A stretch of DNA of 64,000 bases from Trichomonas vaginalis G3 (lineage: Eukaryota > Parabasalia > Trichomonadida > Trichomonadidae), in NCBI RefSeq assembly GCF_026262505.1, contig NC_067203.1, positions 9,734,001 to 9,798,000 of the forward strand, read 5' to 3'. The notes under the pieces are model-generated. The model made no database searches. It was not told the DNA's origin and saw only the letters and a program-made list of their open reading frames with translations. Numbering within the stretch: position 1 is the stretch's first letter; every line of letters begins with the position of its first letter. Shown in pieces: positions 18,729 to 28,019 of the stretch. Both the position numbers and the translations under genes were made by a program.

Positions 18729-20868
18729 ATGCCCCCATATAGAATGGATAGAAAGTCTGCTAGAATAAAAGCAGAGTTACAAAGATATGGTTGGAGAGTT
18801 TCGAAGAATTTTAAATATAGGAAGGGAAGACCCATAAAAGTCTATGACAAATTGTCTGGTCTTCGCTACGAAATGGATTTGGAAACAGCACGTGCAAATT
18901 ATCCAAACAGACTAGAGAGGTTAGAAAAGAACGTCTTATGGACATGCCTTTCGATGTTAGTGAACCTCAAGTTGAAGGACACGACGGCTTTGCAGATTCT
19001 ACTGGAAACATGACGAACAATTGCATCCTTTGAGAAGGAAAAAAGGTAGTGCAGAGGATGGTCATGCTCCCATGGAAAGAACAAGATATGCATATGAAAA
19101 GTATCGTGAAGTTAGAAGTCAAATTACATCTGGTCGAACCTTTACAGTAAACTTTGACGAAGGAAAGAACAAAGAAGGCTTCAATGGGAGTACTTGCTGC
19201 CATACAAGACGGAAATAAGAAAAGGACACAATCTCAGATTGACCATAACGGATTTGGATGGTCACATTTACTATGCAAATGGCAATGAACAAACAGCTGC
19301 AAAACTTCTTGACGCTTTCAAGACTACAAAGAGAGAACAAATGGTTGACTCCGACTCAGACATTTTTGAATGCAATTGAAGGAATTGCAAGTGTCAAGTT
19401 CGAATGGTACCAACCTAACCCTCAAGCAGTCAGACAACATGCTGGATACTTCCCCTCATAAATAAGTCTGACATTGACTTGACAAGGTATGGAATTTACA
19501 ATTCAATTGAAACAATTGTCAATGAACCTTGTATTCTTACATGTCTCAGGAACTCTGGTCTTGTTACAGAAGAGAAATGAAGTATCTTGAGTCATGTGTG
19601 AAGACAAGGTACATTCTTAGAGGTCAATTGGCAAAAGTTGCACCGTTGGCAAATGTCAATATCCGAGTCAACATACCTACAGCTAAAGGTTCTTCACATG
19701 ACGACTATGTTGTTGACAAAGACTTACCATGGTTGAAGATTGCAATTGTCCACAACCACTTCATGTTGAACGAAAGTCTTACAAACCCATTGTTCGGAAA
19801 AGGCAAGTGCAACATTGTCAGAGCTGTAAACATTCTTTTCGAGAAAGGTTTGTTGGAACCAATTCCAGATGACAAGCTGACAGAAACTTTTGTACCAAAA
19901 GACGAAACAAACTTTTCATTGTTAGCAAGACCAAAAGTTGTTCCAGACAAAGTTCTAGTACAAAAGAAGTACACAACAAGTTGGATTGTTCGGACCAACT
20001 GAACCAGAAGAACTTCCAATGAGGTTGCAAGAACTTCAAGATGCTATAAACAAACTTCCATTGAGACATCCAATTGACGTCAAATTGTATTGGAGAGCAT
20101 CTGAGTTAGGTCAGAAGGTTTTATATGAAACAGGTTGCTTCGACGATGTTTATGAGATAACAGGAGAAGTTTCTCAGAAGATAAGAGACTCACTTGAATT
20201 TCCACAAACTGGACCAATTGGTTGCGACAAGTTCGACTCAGATGAAAAGATATACTATGTCGACCTTAACGCTGCATACATGAGGTTTGTCCAATATATT
20301 CCGACTGGAATTCCAAACGAAGATGGTGAGTTCCCGGGAAGGAACTATACAGTTGGAAAAGTCATACAACAACTGTATGATATTAGGAAAGCTTCAAACC
20401 CCAAACTTGCAATGACACTCAAATTGCTTATGAATTCGACATGGGGATATTCCATTAAGAAACCTCAAGAGATGAAGAGTAAACATTATGAGAAGGTCGA
20501 CAACTTTGTTGAAAGGTTTTCTCCTTTTGTTTTGAAGTACGAATTCACTCAAGGTCAAAGTGGCTTAGTAACCACATTAAAACCTATTGTCGAACATTGG
20601 TCTTACCCTCAGTTCGCAAAGCAGTCCTTGACAACTACAACAAATTCTTCTCCGAAGTCAAATCGAAAGTTGTGGTTTACTATGAGAACATTGACGCACT
20701 CATGACGAACGAAGAAGGCTATAACAAACTCATTGAAATGGGAATGGTCGGTGAAAAGATGGGCTTTTAAGCTAATAAGGTATTTTCACCGAAGTTCATG
20801 TCCTCTCCAAGCGTAAGTACTGGGGCATACTTGAAGACGGCACAGAAATAAAACATTGCATGAAATAA
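18729..20868 (+). pseudogene. family B DNA polymerase region of Polinton A, broken
   Basis: Plus-strand region with many short open pieces. The palm motifs remain readable: YYVDLNAAYM (motif A, D-x-N-x-x-Y form) and LLMNSTWGYSIKK (motif B). This motif A differs from the DFNSLYP of element B's polymerase, so the two polymerases come from different subtypes. The enzyme would copy the element, probably by protein priming. It follows the T-rich run TTTTTTATTTTTATAAAA and is heavily broken. Confidence 0.65.
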
Positions 20869-20890
20869 AAAATTTTTATTCGAATTTGAA

Positions 20891-21151
20891 TTAAAATGTG
20901 GGAATTCTTGGGAACGGGAAAGGCTTATTTACTTGAGGAACAGGTAAAGGTGGTGGAGGTGGAGGTGGTGGCAACCAGTCCATTTTATATTCCTTCCTAG
21001 CTAATTTCCGTTTAATTTCATGGTCGCCCTCGGAGTCTTTGAATCGGACAGGTCGAGTTACACCATTCTTGGTCTCAAACTCATATATAACCTGTTTGTC
21101 TGTATTTTCGTCGACTATGGCACGAGACACGAACATTGACCAAACGGACAA
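20891..21151 (-). CDS. small Pro-rich hypothetical protein, 86 aa
   Basis: Open ORF with a mixed charged N-terminal two-thirds (SRAIVDENTDKQVIYEFETK) and a proline run (WLPPPPPPPPLPVPQ), ending FPFPRIPTF. No family recognised. Start codons of this gene and the next (21155, plus) are almost back to back, with the AAAAAGTGTCA word at 21150-21160 between and over them. Confidence 0.4.
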   Translation of the reverse strand: MSVWSMFVSRAIVDENTDKQVIYEFETKNGVTRPVRFKDSEGDHEIKRKLARKEYKMDWLPPPPPPPPLPVPQVNKPFPFPRIPTF

Positions 21152-21154
21152 AAA

Positions 21155-21430
21155 GTGTCATTTCGGATGGTCACGCAGCCAATCGCATTCGAGCACTTCG
21201 AAGAAGCCTTACGTTCCAAGGGAGAGGGTGTCTGGTGCAAGGCAGAGGTCATGAGACTCTACGAGCAGTACATCCTCAATGCCTGGGAGGACAAATCGTC
21301 CTTGGATTGGCAAATTTACCAACTCCTCTGGGACGACCTCCTACGCAACTGGGAGAACGAAAGAGTCCAATTCAAAGGTCGGGAACTAATTTTGCAAATT
21401 GACCTTAATTTCACATACTTATCCAAATAA
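21155..21430 (+). CDS. small hypothetical protein, 91 aa
   Basis: Reads MSFRMVTQPIAFEHFEEALR, then Trp-rich acidic helices (AWEDKSSLDWQIYQLLWDD). It is higher in G+C than its neighbours. No family recognised. It overlaps a shadow ORF in another frame, so the frame choice rests on protein-like composition. Confidence 0.4.
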   Translation: MSFRMVTQPIAFEHFEEALRSKGEGVWCKAEVMRLYEQYILNAWEDKSSLDWQIYQLLWDDLLRNWENERVQFKGRELILQIDLNFTYLSK

Positions 21431-21479
21431 ACACCTAAATTTACTTGGGGTTTCCCCCTAAAATAAAATTTTTTTACTC

Positions 21480-22182
21480 TTAGAACCACTCGAGGTTCTC
21501 CTTACGGTTGTTGAGCTTGTCACCGTCAATGTGTCTGACCTTCGTCTTCTTGCCTGGATTTGGAACCCATTGAATTGCGACAAGCTTGCCCATGGAAATT
21601 GAACCGCGATTCCGAAGGTTAAGGTTCAAGTGTCCCAAGTTGTTGAGGACTGGGGTAAGAACCTTGCCGGTCTCCTGTTGCGGATTTGGTATGGGTAGGG
21701 TTGGGAAATTTCGTAAGTGTCATCGGCAACAAGGGTTGCCCAAACTTCCTCTTCTTCGTGTTTCTCTTCTTCCTCTTCTTCTCTTCCTCTTCTTCGTGTT
21801 TCTCTTCTTCCTCGACAATTCCTTCTTCAATTCTGTGTTCACGAATTACGGTGTTGCATGTTCTGTCCTTTCCGAGTACCTTCCAGATGGCGTCTATCTC
21901 TTCGAAGAAACGGTAGATGAGTCTGGCAAGGTCTCGGTTCTCTCTCGCGTAAATGCGCAAGGTTTCCGTCAAATCATTCAGGCATTTCTCATTGGAAGCT
22001 TGGTTCATGAGGACATCGGCTTTGAGCTTGGTCATCTCTGACATAAGACTACTTTGGAGAGTCTTAACGGTGTTTGTCAGATGAGCTTTCAATTGGGCAA
22101 TTTGAATTTGAACTGGGCGCTTGTCTGGCAACATTGAAAGGACATCTGCCATTGTGTTCGGCTTCGGTGCTTGTTCGGACAT
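21480..22182 (-). pseudogene. coiled-coil protein with C-terminal HNH-like segment, broken
   Basis: The N-terminal part (from 22182) is helical with heptad-like Leu spacing, then a long Glu/Lys run. The far end of the region holds VRHIDGDKLNNRKENLEW, a good match to the H-x-D-G-x-x-x-N-N-x-x-x-N-L motif of HNH_3 endonucleases. Such a protein could nick DNA or be a domesticated homing nuclease. The region is broken; whether both parts belong to one gene cannot be settled here. Confidence 0.4.
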
Positions 22183-22213
22183 CGAAAAATGAAGTGGTTT
22201 GAGAATGACGGTT

Positions 22214-22798
22214 TTACTTCAAAAAGCTTGTTATGACGGTTAAGTCATACAACAAGTTTAAAATAATATCTTGTTCTTCTTCTGAACGTTTGTTGTCTCT
22301 TCCGATAAAAGTTTCGAACATGAGAACCAAAAAACGTTTTTTGAGATTGCGGAAGAGTTCAGGCAAACGTTCATATTCTGGATATGTTGGGAGCAGTTCA
22401 AAACATCTGAGCTGACTTTCGGACAAAATTGGGACAATGTCAGAAAATTCATCTTTGGTCGGACTGCTTGAAGGTAAGTCCCTTACATGTAAGTAGCTCT
22501 GGTAAAGTCTTCTCATTTCTGCTAACTTTTGGAGTATAGCTTCGTAGTTTAGAAGTTTTAATTTTAATTGTCTTATTCCACTCTTTACTTCTAAACGGTA
22601 AGTATCCATGAGGTCAAGAGTAGCTTTGGTAGCTTTAAGTGGAGCTATCTGTTCCTTGACTTGTGCAATTTTGGTTGCAATTGTGGTTTGAGCTCCTTCA
22701 AGTTCGCCGTCTATGTCGTTCTCAACACCTTCAACCATGGCTTGAAACTCTTCATCGGTCCATTGAGATTGGTGTGGGACGAATTTAACTTGCTTCAT
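22214..22798 (-). CDS. coiled-coil hypothetical protein, 194 aa
   Basis: Open. Starts MKQVKFVPHQSQWTDEEFQA, then long helices (KIAQVKEQIAPLKATKATLD; LKLKLLNYEAILQKLAEMRR) consistent with a coiled coil of about 90 residues, and a Leu-rich C-terminus. No family recognised. It sits in a minus-strand run in the middle of Polinton A; a structural or scaffold role is possible. Confidence 0.5.
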   Translation of the reverse strand: MKQVKFVPHQSQWTDEEFQAMVEGVENDIDGELEGAQTTIATKIAQVKEQIAPLKATKATLDLMDTYRLEVKSGIRQLKLKLLNYEAILQKLAEMRRLYQSYLHVRDLPSSSPTKDEFSDIVPILSESQLRCFELLPTYPEYERLPELFRNLKKRFLVLMFETFIGRDNKRSEEEQDIILNLLYDLTVITSFLK

Positions 22799-22840
22799 TC
22801 AAAAAATGAAAAAAAATGTTTTTACTCTAAACGTTAAGGT

Positions 22841-23215
22841 TTACTGAACTGGTTGGATGTCGCCTTCACAGGTTATGTAGAACGGCTGACCCGAGAAGTG
22901 AAGGAGAGACTGAATTGCCAATTTCATATGGGGTAGGGGGTTCTCCTTGTTTGGTATTTTTATCCAAGGACGTTTGTTTAGGAACTTAACAAGAGCTTCT
23001 CTTTTGGCGTCCTTTATGCCATCGTAGGCTGTCCCGTCTGGTATTTGAATTGGAATTCCAGTCGAAGTCTCGAGCTGAAGTGTAGACCTTCCAGAAATAG
23101 TGGTGAACTTGACCTTGGGCTTCATTACCCTGCGCAAGTAGTCTTTTACGCAGTTGTTAATTTCAATTAGGTAAATTGCCTCGTCAAATCCTTCTGGCAT
23201 TCCGAGTCCTTCCAT
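22841..23215 (-). CDS. hypothetical protein, 124 aa
   Basis: I chose the ATG at 23215 (MEGLGMPEGFDEAIYLIEIN), because the longer reading upstream only translates the repeat array. The protein is mixed alpha/beta with VKFTTISGRSTLQLETST and a C-terminal HFSGQPFYITCEGDIQP. No family recognised. It is divergent from the 23463 gene across a 247 bp array of palindromes, which must hold both promoters. Confidence 0.5.
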   Translation of the reverse strand: MEGLGMPEGFDEAIYLIEINNCVKDYLRRVMKPKVKFTTISGRSTLQLETSTGIPIQIPDGTAYDGIKDAKREALVKFLNKRPWIKIPNKENPLPHMKLAIQSLLHFSGQPFYITCEGDIQPVQ

Positions 23216-23462
23216 CCGACAGGAAAATATTTTCCCGACAACTGGAAAAAATTTTCCGGACAAAGGGAAAAATTTTTCCCGACGACAGGAAGAACTCTTC
23301 CAGTTGTCCGTCCGTAAACCATTCAAATTTTCGAAAATTGAGAACTTTTTGGTCGAACTTCAGAAAAAGTTTTTCCTTCCGACAGAAAAAGTTTTTCCTT
23401 CCGACAGAAAAAGTTTTTCCTTCCGACAGGAAAAGTTTTTCCTTCCGACAGGACACAAACGG
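23216..23462. repeat. palindrome array between divergent genes
   Basis: Left half: GGAAAATATTTTCC, GGAAAAAATTTTCC and GGAAAAATTTTTCC spaced by CCGACA-type linkers. Right half: about five direct units of roughly 21 bp (CTTCCGACAGAAAAAGTTTTT), each with an AAAAAGTTTTT-type palindrome. Evenly spaced dyads of this kind are typical of protein-binding arrays at origins or strong promoters. Confidence 0.65.
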
Positions 23463-24069
23463 ATGACTGACGTTCCTCTTCCTGAACGCCTTCCAAAGCC
23501 AGAAGAACCGAAAGCTGCAGAACCGAAAGCTGCAGAACCACAACAGTCTCCTCAGCAACCTCAGTTCCAGCAAGTCCCTCCACCAAATTACTACCAATTT
23601 CCACCTCAAGGTTACTACCTACCACAAGGCTTCCCGAACTACCCTCCTCAGCCTATGCCTTACTTCCCCAACCCTTGGATGTTCCAGCAAGCTCCACCCC
23701 AGCAATTCCAATCTCAATCCAAATCGAAGAGAGACCAAGAGTTCGAAGAAGGTCTGAACCGTTTACGCAAAGATTATGCCACAGCCCCTATGGAAGATGA
23801 CAGGCTTTCAGTCTCTTCCCTCAAATCGACCGACCGATTCGACTCGTACCACAGATTCGGTTCGTGACCGTGAAGACTACCTCAAGCAGTCTGAGAGACT
23901 CTTCATCCTACAATCATTTACAACTGGAGCTCTCAAGAACATGCGCAATTACGAAGGTCAGACACCAGCTGGAGACCGCAAAACAGACGTACTCGCAAGA
24001 GCAGTCCAACTGGTCAAGACAAAGACGGAGATAGTTGACTTCATTCTTGCAGCTTGCCCATACAAGTAA
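23463..24069 (+). pseudogene. Pro/Gln-rich hypothetical protein, broken
   Basis: The first part starts MTDVPLPERLPKPEEPKAAE and becomes Pro/Gln/Tyr/Phe-rich (PPNYYQFPPQGYYLPQGF), resembling disordered tails of structural proteins. The later part is helical and ends VDFILAACPYK. No family recognised. The region is broken. Confidence 0.4.
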
Positions 24070-24097
24070 AAAAATAAACAATTACGAGTTAAACTTT

Positions 24098-24298
24098 TTA
24101 CTCTTTCTTTTCTGAGTTGTTTAGAGCTGGTTTCTCTTGTAGAAACCTTTCGTACTCTTCCATGGTCATGTAATTGCGAATTTGGTACGCAATTCCAGGT
24201 TCGTTGTTTTTGAACCTTACGTATGTAACGCTTCCATCCTCCTCAGGGAAGTAAGCTGCTAACATCTGACCAAGTTTTCTCGGTGACTCGGAGCTCAT
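24098..24298 (-). CDS. small hypothetical protein, 66 aa
   Basis: Open: MSSESPRKLGQMLAAYFPEE, then a short beta patch (GSVTYVRFKNNEPGIAYQI) and a charged tail. Followed upstream by TGTCACTTTTT (24304-24314), a word shared with other gene starts in this element. No family recognised. Confidence 0.45.
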   Translation of the reverse strand: MSSESPRKLGQMLAAYFPEEDGSVTYVRFKNNEPGIAYQIRNYMTMEEYERFLQEKPALNNSEKKE

Positions 24299-24349
24299 AA
24301 AAATGTCACTTTTTAAACGTTAAGTTTTTAGTCTTATTTTACCCTTTGT

Positions 24350-24544
24350 TTACCCTTTGTTTACCCTTTGTTTGTCAAGGTAGTATTGGAGTGCAATTTC
24401 TCCAAATTCTCTGTGTCGGAGTTCTTCAGCATTTTCCAAGGTGTTCCTGGAGAACTCAAAGAAGTTGTCAAGAACATACTGCCATGCTGCTCTTCTGAGT
24501 TCGTCGGTATTTTGGAAGTGTTGCACCTTCGAGTCTTCGGACAT
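24350..24544 (-). CDS. small helical hypothetical protein, 64 aa
   Basis: Open: MSEDSKVQHFQNTDELRRAA, helical throughout, ending YLDKQRVNKG. The last codons lie in a threefold TTTACCCTTTGT repeat (24340-24375) that could shift where the protein ends. Upstream is TGACACTTTTT (24552-24562). No family recognised. Confidence 0.45.
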   Translation of the reverse strand: MSEDSKVQHFQNTDELRRAAWQYVLDNFFEFSRNTLENAEELRHREFGEIALQYYLDKQRVNKG

Positions 24545-24587
24545 GAAAAAATGACACTTTTTCTATTAAACCGTTTTGGCATTTCTC

Positions 24588-24720
24588 ATGAGTGAGTATA
24601 GTTCTGCCGAACCATTGGAAGAGAAGAAGTACCTTGCTGGCAAAAGACAAAAATAGTTGCCTTAGTTGTCATTGCAATTGTACTCGTAATTGAATTCATT
24701 GTACTTCTCTCACGTACATA
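24588..24720 (+). pseudogene. small membrane-protein gene, broken
   Basis: Short region with a charged N-terminal part (MSEYSSAEPLEEKKYLAGKR) and a strongly hydrophobic stretch (VALVVIAIVLVIEFIVLL) typical of one transmembrane helix. It is the second tiny membrane-type gene in this element after 13230. Broken. Confidence 0.4.
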
Positions 24721-24769
24721 AAACTCAGCAATGGTATTTGCTTTAAGAAGCTACCATCTTACTAAGACT

Positions 24770-24925
24770 AAACACTTACATTTTTCAAGCTTGACTTTTT
24801 ACAATTTGAATTTTGTTGCTGAATTCAGCAAAAATATAATTTATGTTAGAATGTTAGATCTAACATGTTTTCTAACACGTTTTCTAACATGGTCTAAAAC
24901 TCTTGAATTTTCATGAATTTTCCCG
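24770..24925. repeat. TGTTAGA iteron cluster, inverted copy
   Basis: Contains TTAGAATGTTAGATCTAACATGTTTTCTAACACGTTTTCTAACATG broken into short units: the 7 bp word TGTTAGA or its inverse TCTAACA occurs about five times around a TAGATCTA dyad. It is preceded by TTTTTCAAGCTTGACTTTTT, which recurs at about 26170. The same cluster appears inverted at 25925-26115. Confidence 0.6.
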
Positions 24926-24989
24926 AAATAAAAATAAAATTAGTTTTATTTTTTATTTTATTTATTTTTTTTTATTTTGTATAAAAGAC

Positions 24990-25742
24990 ATGATTTCAAC
25001 AATCGGCACAACAACAATTCAAACAACTACAGCACCAAACTCGCTAGTTATGAATCCAACATCTATGTTAGTAGAGATGAAAAACTTCATTCCTTCTTCA
25101 TATACTTTCGAAACAAAAATCCAGAAGATAAAGCAAGAACTTTTAACAAGTAATTTAGACTGTAGTGCGAAAGATGAAACAAATGAACAGTATCTTTATG
25201 AAATGCAGGACATTATTGACCATTTACCCAAATTGCCTGAAATCCAACAACAAAAACTAACCATTCCCGAATTTGACGAAATAGAAGTCAAAGCAACTGA
25301 CTCAGTAGAAATAAAGAAGTTCATACGAAAGGTAAATTATGAATTCCTTGGTTTTCATTGCAACCATAAGGTTATGGACAAAGATTGCGACATGGTATAT
25401 AAGAACATCTCTGACCTTTACAAATCCGAAGAATTTAAGACCTACGACAACTTTGTTTCATTAGTTGCAAAATGTGTTTGGGAAATAAGAGATAAAGATA
25501 GAAGATGTAAAATATGGAACGAACAAATAAGACCCGCTATGTTCGAGATGAAGAAAACCATTGACGCCTTAGTTGTTTTAGCAGGTAAGGTTTCAGAATA
25601 TAACGCAAAAATGAATCCGCAATGTTCAAAATGTAAAGCAGCAATGAGGAAATATAACTACTCCGTCAAAGAGATAGAACGTATGCGAAACGACTATGCA
25701 GATTTAAAGAAAGAAGCAGAAAAACCAGCAGAAGATAAATGA
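24990..25742 (+). CDS. hypothetical protein with C-x2-C pair, 250 aa
   Basis: I placed the start at 24990 (MISTIGTTTIQTTTAPNSLV), directly after the T-rich run and TATAAAAGAC; the upstream in-frame reading only translates that AT run. The protein is helical and charged with several Cys (NPQCSKCKAAMRKYNY near the C-terminus could bind metal) and ends in a Lys/Glu tail. No family recognised. It is flanked on both sides by TGTTAGA iteron clusters and by a directly repeated CAAGCTTGACTTTTTACAAT, so it could be an inserted cassette. Its stop overlaps the next small ORF. Confidence 0.5.
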   Translation: MISTIGTTTIQTTTAPNSLVMNPTSMLVEMKNFIPSSYTFETKIQKIKQELLTSNLDCSAKDETNEQYLYEMQDIIDHLPKLPEIQQQKLTIPEFDEIEVKATDSVEIKKFIRKVNYEFLGFHCNHKVMDKDCDMVYKNISDLYKSEEFKTYDNFVSLVAKCVWEIRDKDRRCKIWNEQIRPAMFEMKKTIDALVVLAGKVSEYNAKMNPQCSKCKAAMRKYNYSVKEIERMRNDYADLKKEAEKPAEDK

Positions 25743-25928
25743 ACATGTTAGAATTTCTGAACAAAAACTATCCAACTGCTGACGATTCCTTCTATCTGAC
25801 GTCAAGAAGAGTATAAAGAAACTTTCGGTATCGTTAAAACTTTTGACATACTGACAGAAGAAATAGAAGCTACGAAATTGTTTAGAGTCATGAACCATCG
25901 CAACATATACCATGTAAAACGCTTGTAA
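25739..25928 (+). pseudogene. small hypothetical gene, broken
   Basis: Starts within the stop of the previous gene (ATGA overlap) as MNMLEFLNKNYPTADDSFYL and later carries FRVMNHRNIYHVKRL. Soluble and mixed. No family recognised. Broken. Confidence 0.3.
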
Positions 25929-26125
25929 ATAGTTATGTTAGAAAACATGTTAGAAAACATGTTAGATCTAACATTCTAACATAAACATTATTTTTGCTGA
26001 ATTCCGTATGAAATTTCATGAATTTTGTATGTTTTTAGACATGTTAGAAAACATGTTAGAAAACATGTTAGATCTAACATTCTAACATAAACATTATTTT
26101 TATTGAATTCCGTATGAAATTTCAT
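25925..26125. repeat. TGTTAGA iteron clusters, two direct copies
   Basis: Two copies about 104 bp apart, each with three ATGTTAGAAAAC-type units, the dyad TGTTAGATCTAACA and an inverse TCTAACAT, followed by AAACATTATTTTT and GAATTCCGTATGAAATTTCA. Regular, mixed-orientation words of this kind suit a replication or segregation protein. Confidence 0.65.
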
Positions 26126-26286
26126 GAAGAACAGCGAGTAGTGAAAAAACCCTGGTCGCCAAAACTCTTTATTTTTCAAGCTTGACTTTTTACAATTTGA
26201 ACTTTGTTTGCGTAGATATGAATTCTGAAAGAAGTATGAGGGTCTTGTATGACTTTGTACTTCTCCATAGTTCATGTCTGTCAAAC

Positions 26287-27049
26287 TTACCTGCCATGGA
26301 CTCTTTCATAAGTTCCATGAAAATCGTCTTCGGACAATCCAGGGAAAAGTATGATATCAGTAAGTATTCTCTTTACATCCTTACTTAAACTCTTTGCTGT
26401 CTGTACACAAATGACAACTGAGATGTTAAAGTGTCTGAGCTTCTTAAGAATTCGACACATATTTGTTCTCTATTCTTTAACAAAGGATGAGAAGCGAAAT
26501 CATCTAAAATAAGAAGACATCTATGAGGGTAAGTCTTCCAATCGTAAGATTGCAATTTCTTCGAAATGTATTCTATCTCTTTCTGTTTGTTTCTGAAGTG
26601 TTTTCTTCTCTAATATTCTCTGCATTTCCTCATTTGGGTCTTTGAACTTAGAATTTATATACTCATTTATAGCATTATACTTCAAAACTCTTCTTTGGTA
26701 CTTCTTTATCCAATCTAACAACTCAGTATCCTTTATACATACTAACTTAGACTTCTTTATAATATCTTTGAACGAATTGACGGTTTGGTCAAATTGACCA
26801 AAGTACTACAAATAACAACTAACTCATAGAATGGGTTCTTCTCATCTAGTTCTTGTTGTTGTGCAGCCATTTTAAGATAAGTGAAAGTCTTACCGACCCA
26901 GGTGGTGGCGATTAGACCTGTTATACCATTCTGAGCAAATAAGAACTTTCATGTATAGGCTTTATCTGAGCATTTTCTAACTTCCTCTTGTTCTTCTTCA
27001 AAACATTCTCAAATTTCTTGTCAATGTCAGCAAACTTTTTTTCTAACAT
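26287..27049 (-). pseudogene. FtsK/HerA-type DNA-packaging ATPase, broken
   Basis: Readable motifs include a Walker A-like loop (IATTWVGKTFT) and a Walker B (CLLILDDFASH), in the order found in the packaging ATPases (A32-like) of Polintons and nucleocytoplasmic viruses. It would pump element DNA into the capsid. Start placed at 27049, facing a short divergent spacer. Broken in several places. Element B has an open counterpart at 51091. Confidence 0.65.
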
Positions 27050-27085
27050 ATTTTTAGAAAAATTAAAATTTTTATCTTTTAGAAA
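27050..27085. promoter_or_regulatory. 36 bp divergent promoter region
   Basis: ATTTTTAGAAAAATTAAAAT and TTTTATCTTTTAGAAA separate the ATPase start (minus) from the next gene (plus). T-rich with TTTTAGAAA on both sides, similar to other divergent spacers in the element. Confidence 0.4.
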
Positions 27086-27547
27086 ATGTCTAGCGATTTC
27101 GCTATCTATATTCGAGACAAGCTTTTTGACAGCAAAAACTCTGTCGACCATAAAATCTTACATAGTGTAAACAAGAAAGGTGAATTTGTTCTAAAGTTCT
27201 GTTTCTGGGAATATGACAAGAACCATAAAACATTACAAAGAGCAAGTCTTAAAATTTGTCAATGACAGACTTGTTGACAGAGATGACGCCTTGGAAAGAT
27301 GAAGTCCAACAAAAGTTCTTAGAATGCAAAGAAGACACATGCGCTGTTCTTGAAGATGAAATAGAAAACAGAATAGAAGAAGCTATTAAAGGACAAAGAA
27401 CTTTTACATAAATATGGTTCGAGAAATTTGACATAACTCCACCAGAAAAGAAGAAGAGAGAAAAGAAAGAAAAGAAAGTAGAAAAAGAAAGTAGAAAGAG
27501 AAGAAAGAACCTGAACAGTTCCAGAGAAAAAGAAATTTGACATGTAA
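27086..27547 (+). pseudogene. hypothetical charged gene, broken
   Basis: Begins MSSDFAIYIRDKLFDSKNSV and ends in a Lys/Glu/Arg-rich stretch. No family recognised. Broken in several places. Confidence 0.35.
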
Positions 27548-27563
27548 AAATAAAATTTTATTT

Positions 27564-27981
27564 TTAGAACATTTCTGGGTCAATGTCAATGTTCTCTTCC
27601 TCTTTAGGAGCAAACACTGGCTTAGACTCTAAAATCTTTTTACCCAATTTACCTTGAACTTCAACTATCTTAGACTCATAATATTCATAGTCGTCTGCTT
27701 TCTTTGGTTCATAAGGTATAACAAGTTTGTATGCTTTGCCTTCTTTAAGGTTTGAGAACCTTCTGTCAAAATTTCTTTGACTGCTAACAAACCTTCTATG
27801 TCTAAGTCTTCAAATTTCGCACCATTTTTAGTCACAATAGCAAACTTAACTGGTTCGATGTTCCAAACTTTGTCAATGTAAGACTTTTCAAAATGGTAGA
27901 AGTAAACATTCAAATAAGCGAATGGGTCTAGTTCTTCTTTAAGTCTGTCATGTATTTGTTGACTGAAATATATTTCGTCAT
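27564..27981 (-). pseudogene. hypothetical gene, broken
   Basis: Beta-rich parts such as YIDKVWNIEPVKFAIVTKNG and a C-terminal acidic end (EEENIDIDPEMF). No family recognised. Broken. Confidence 0.35.
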
Positions 27982-28019
27982 CTTTTCTATCGGATAAAAA
28001 AATATTTTTTTAAATTTAC

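Noticed and set aside
21586-22041. Plus-strand ORF of 151 aa
   Set aside because: Antisense of the Glu/Lys-rich run of the minus-strand coiled-coil region.
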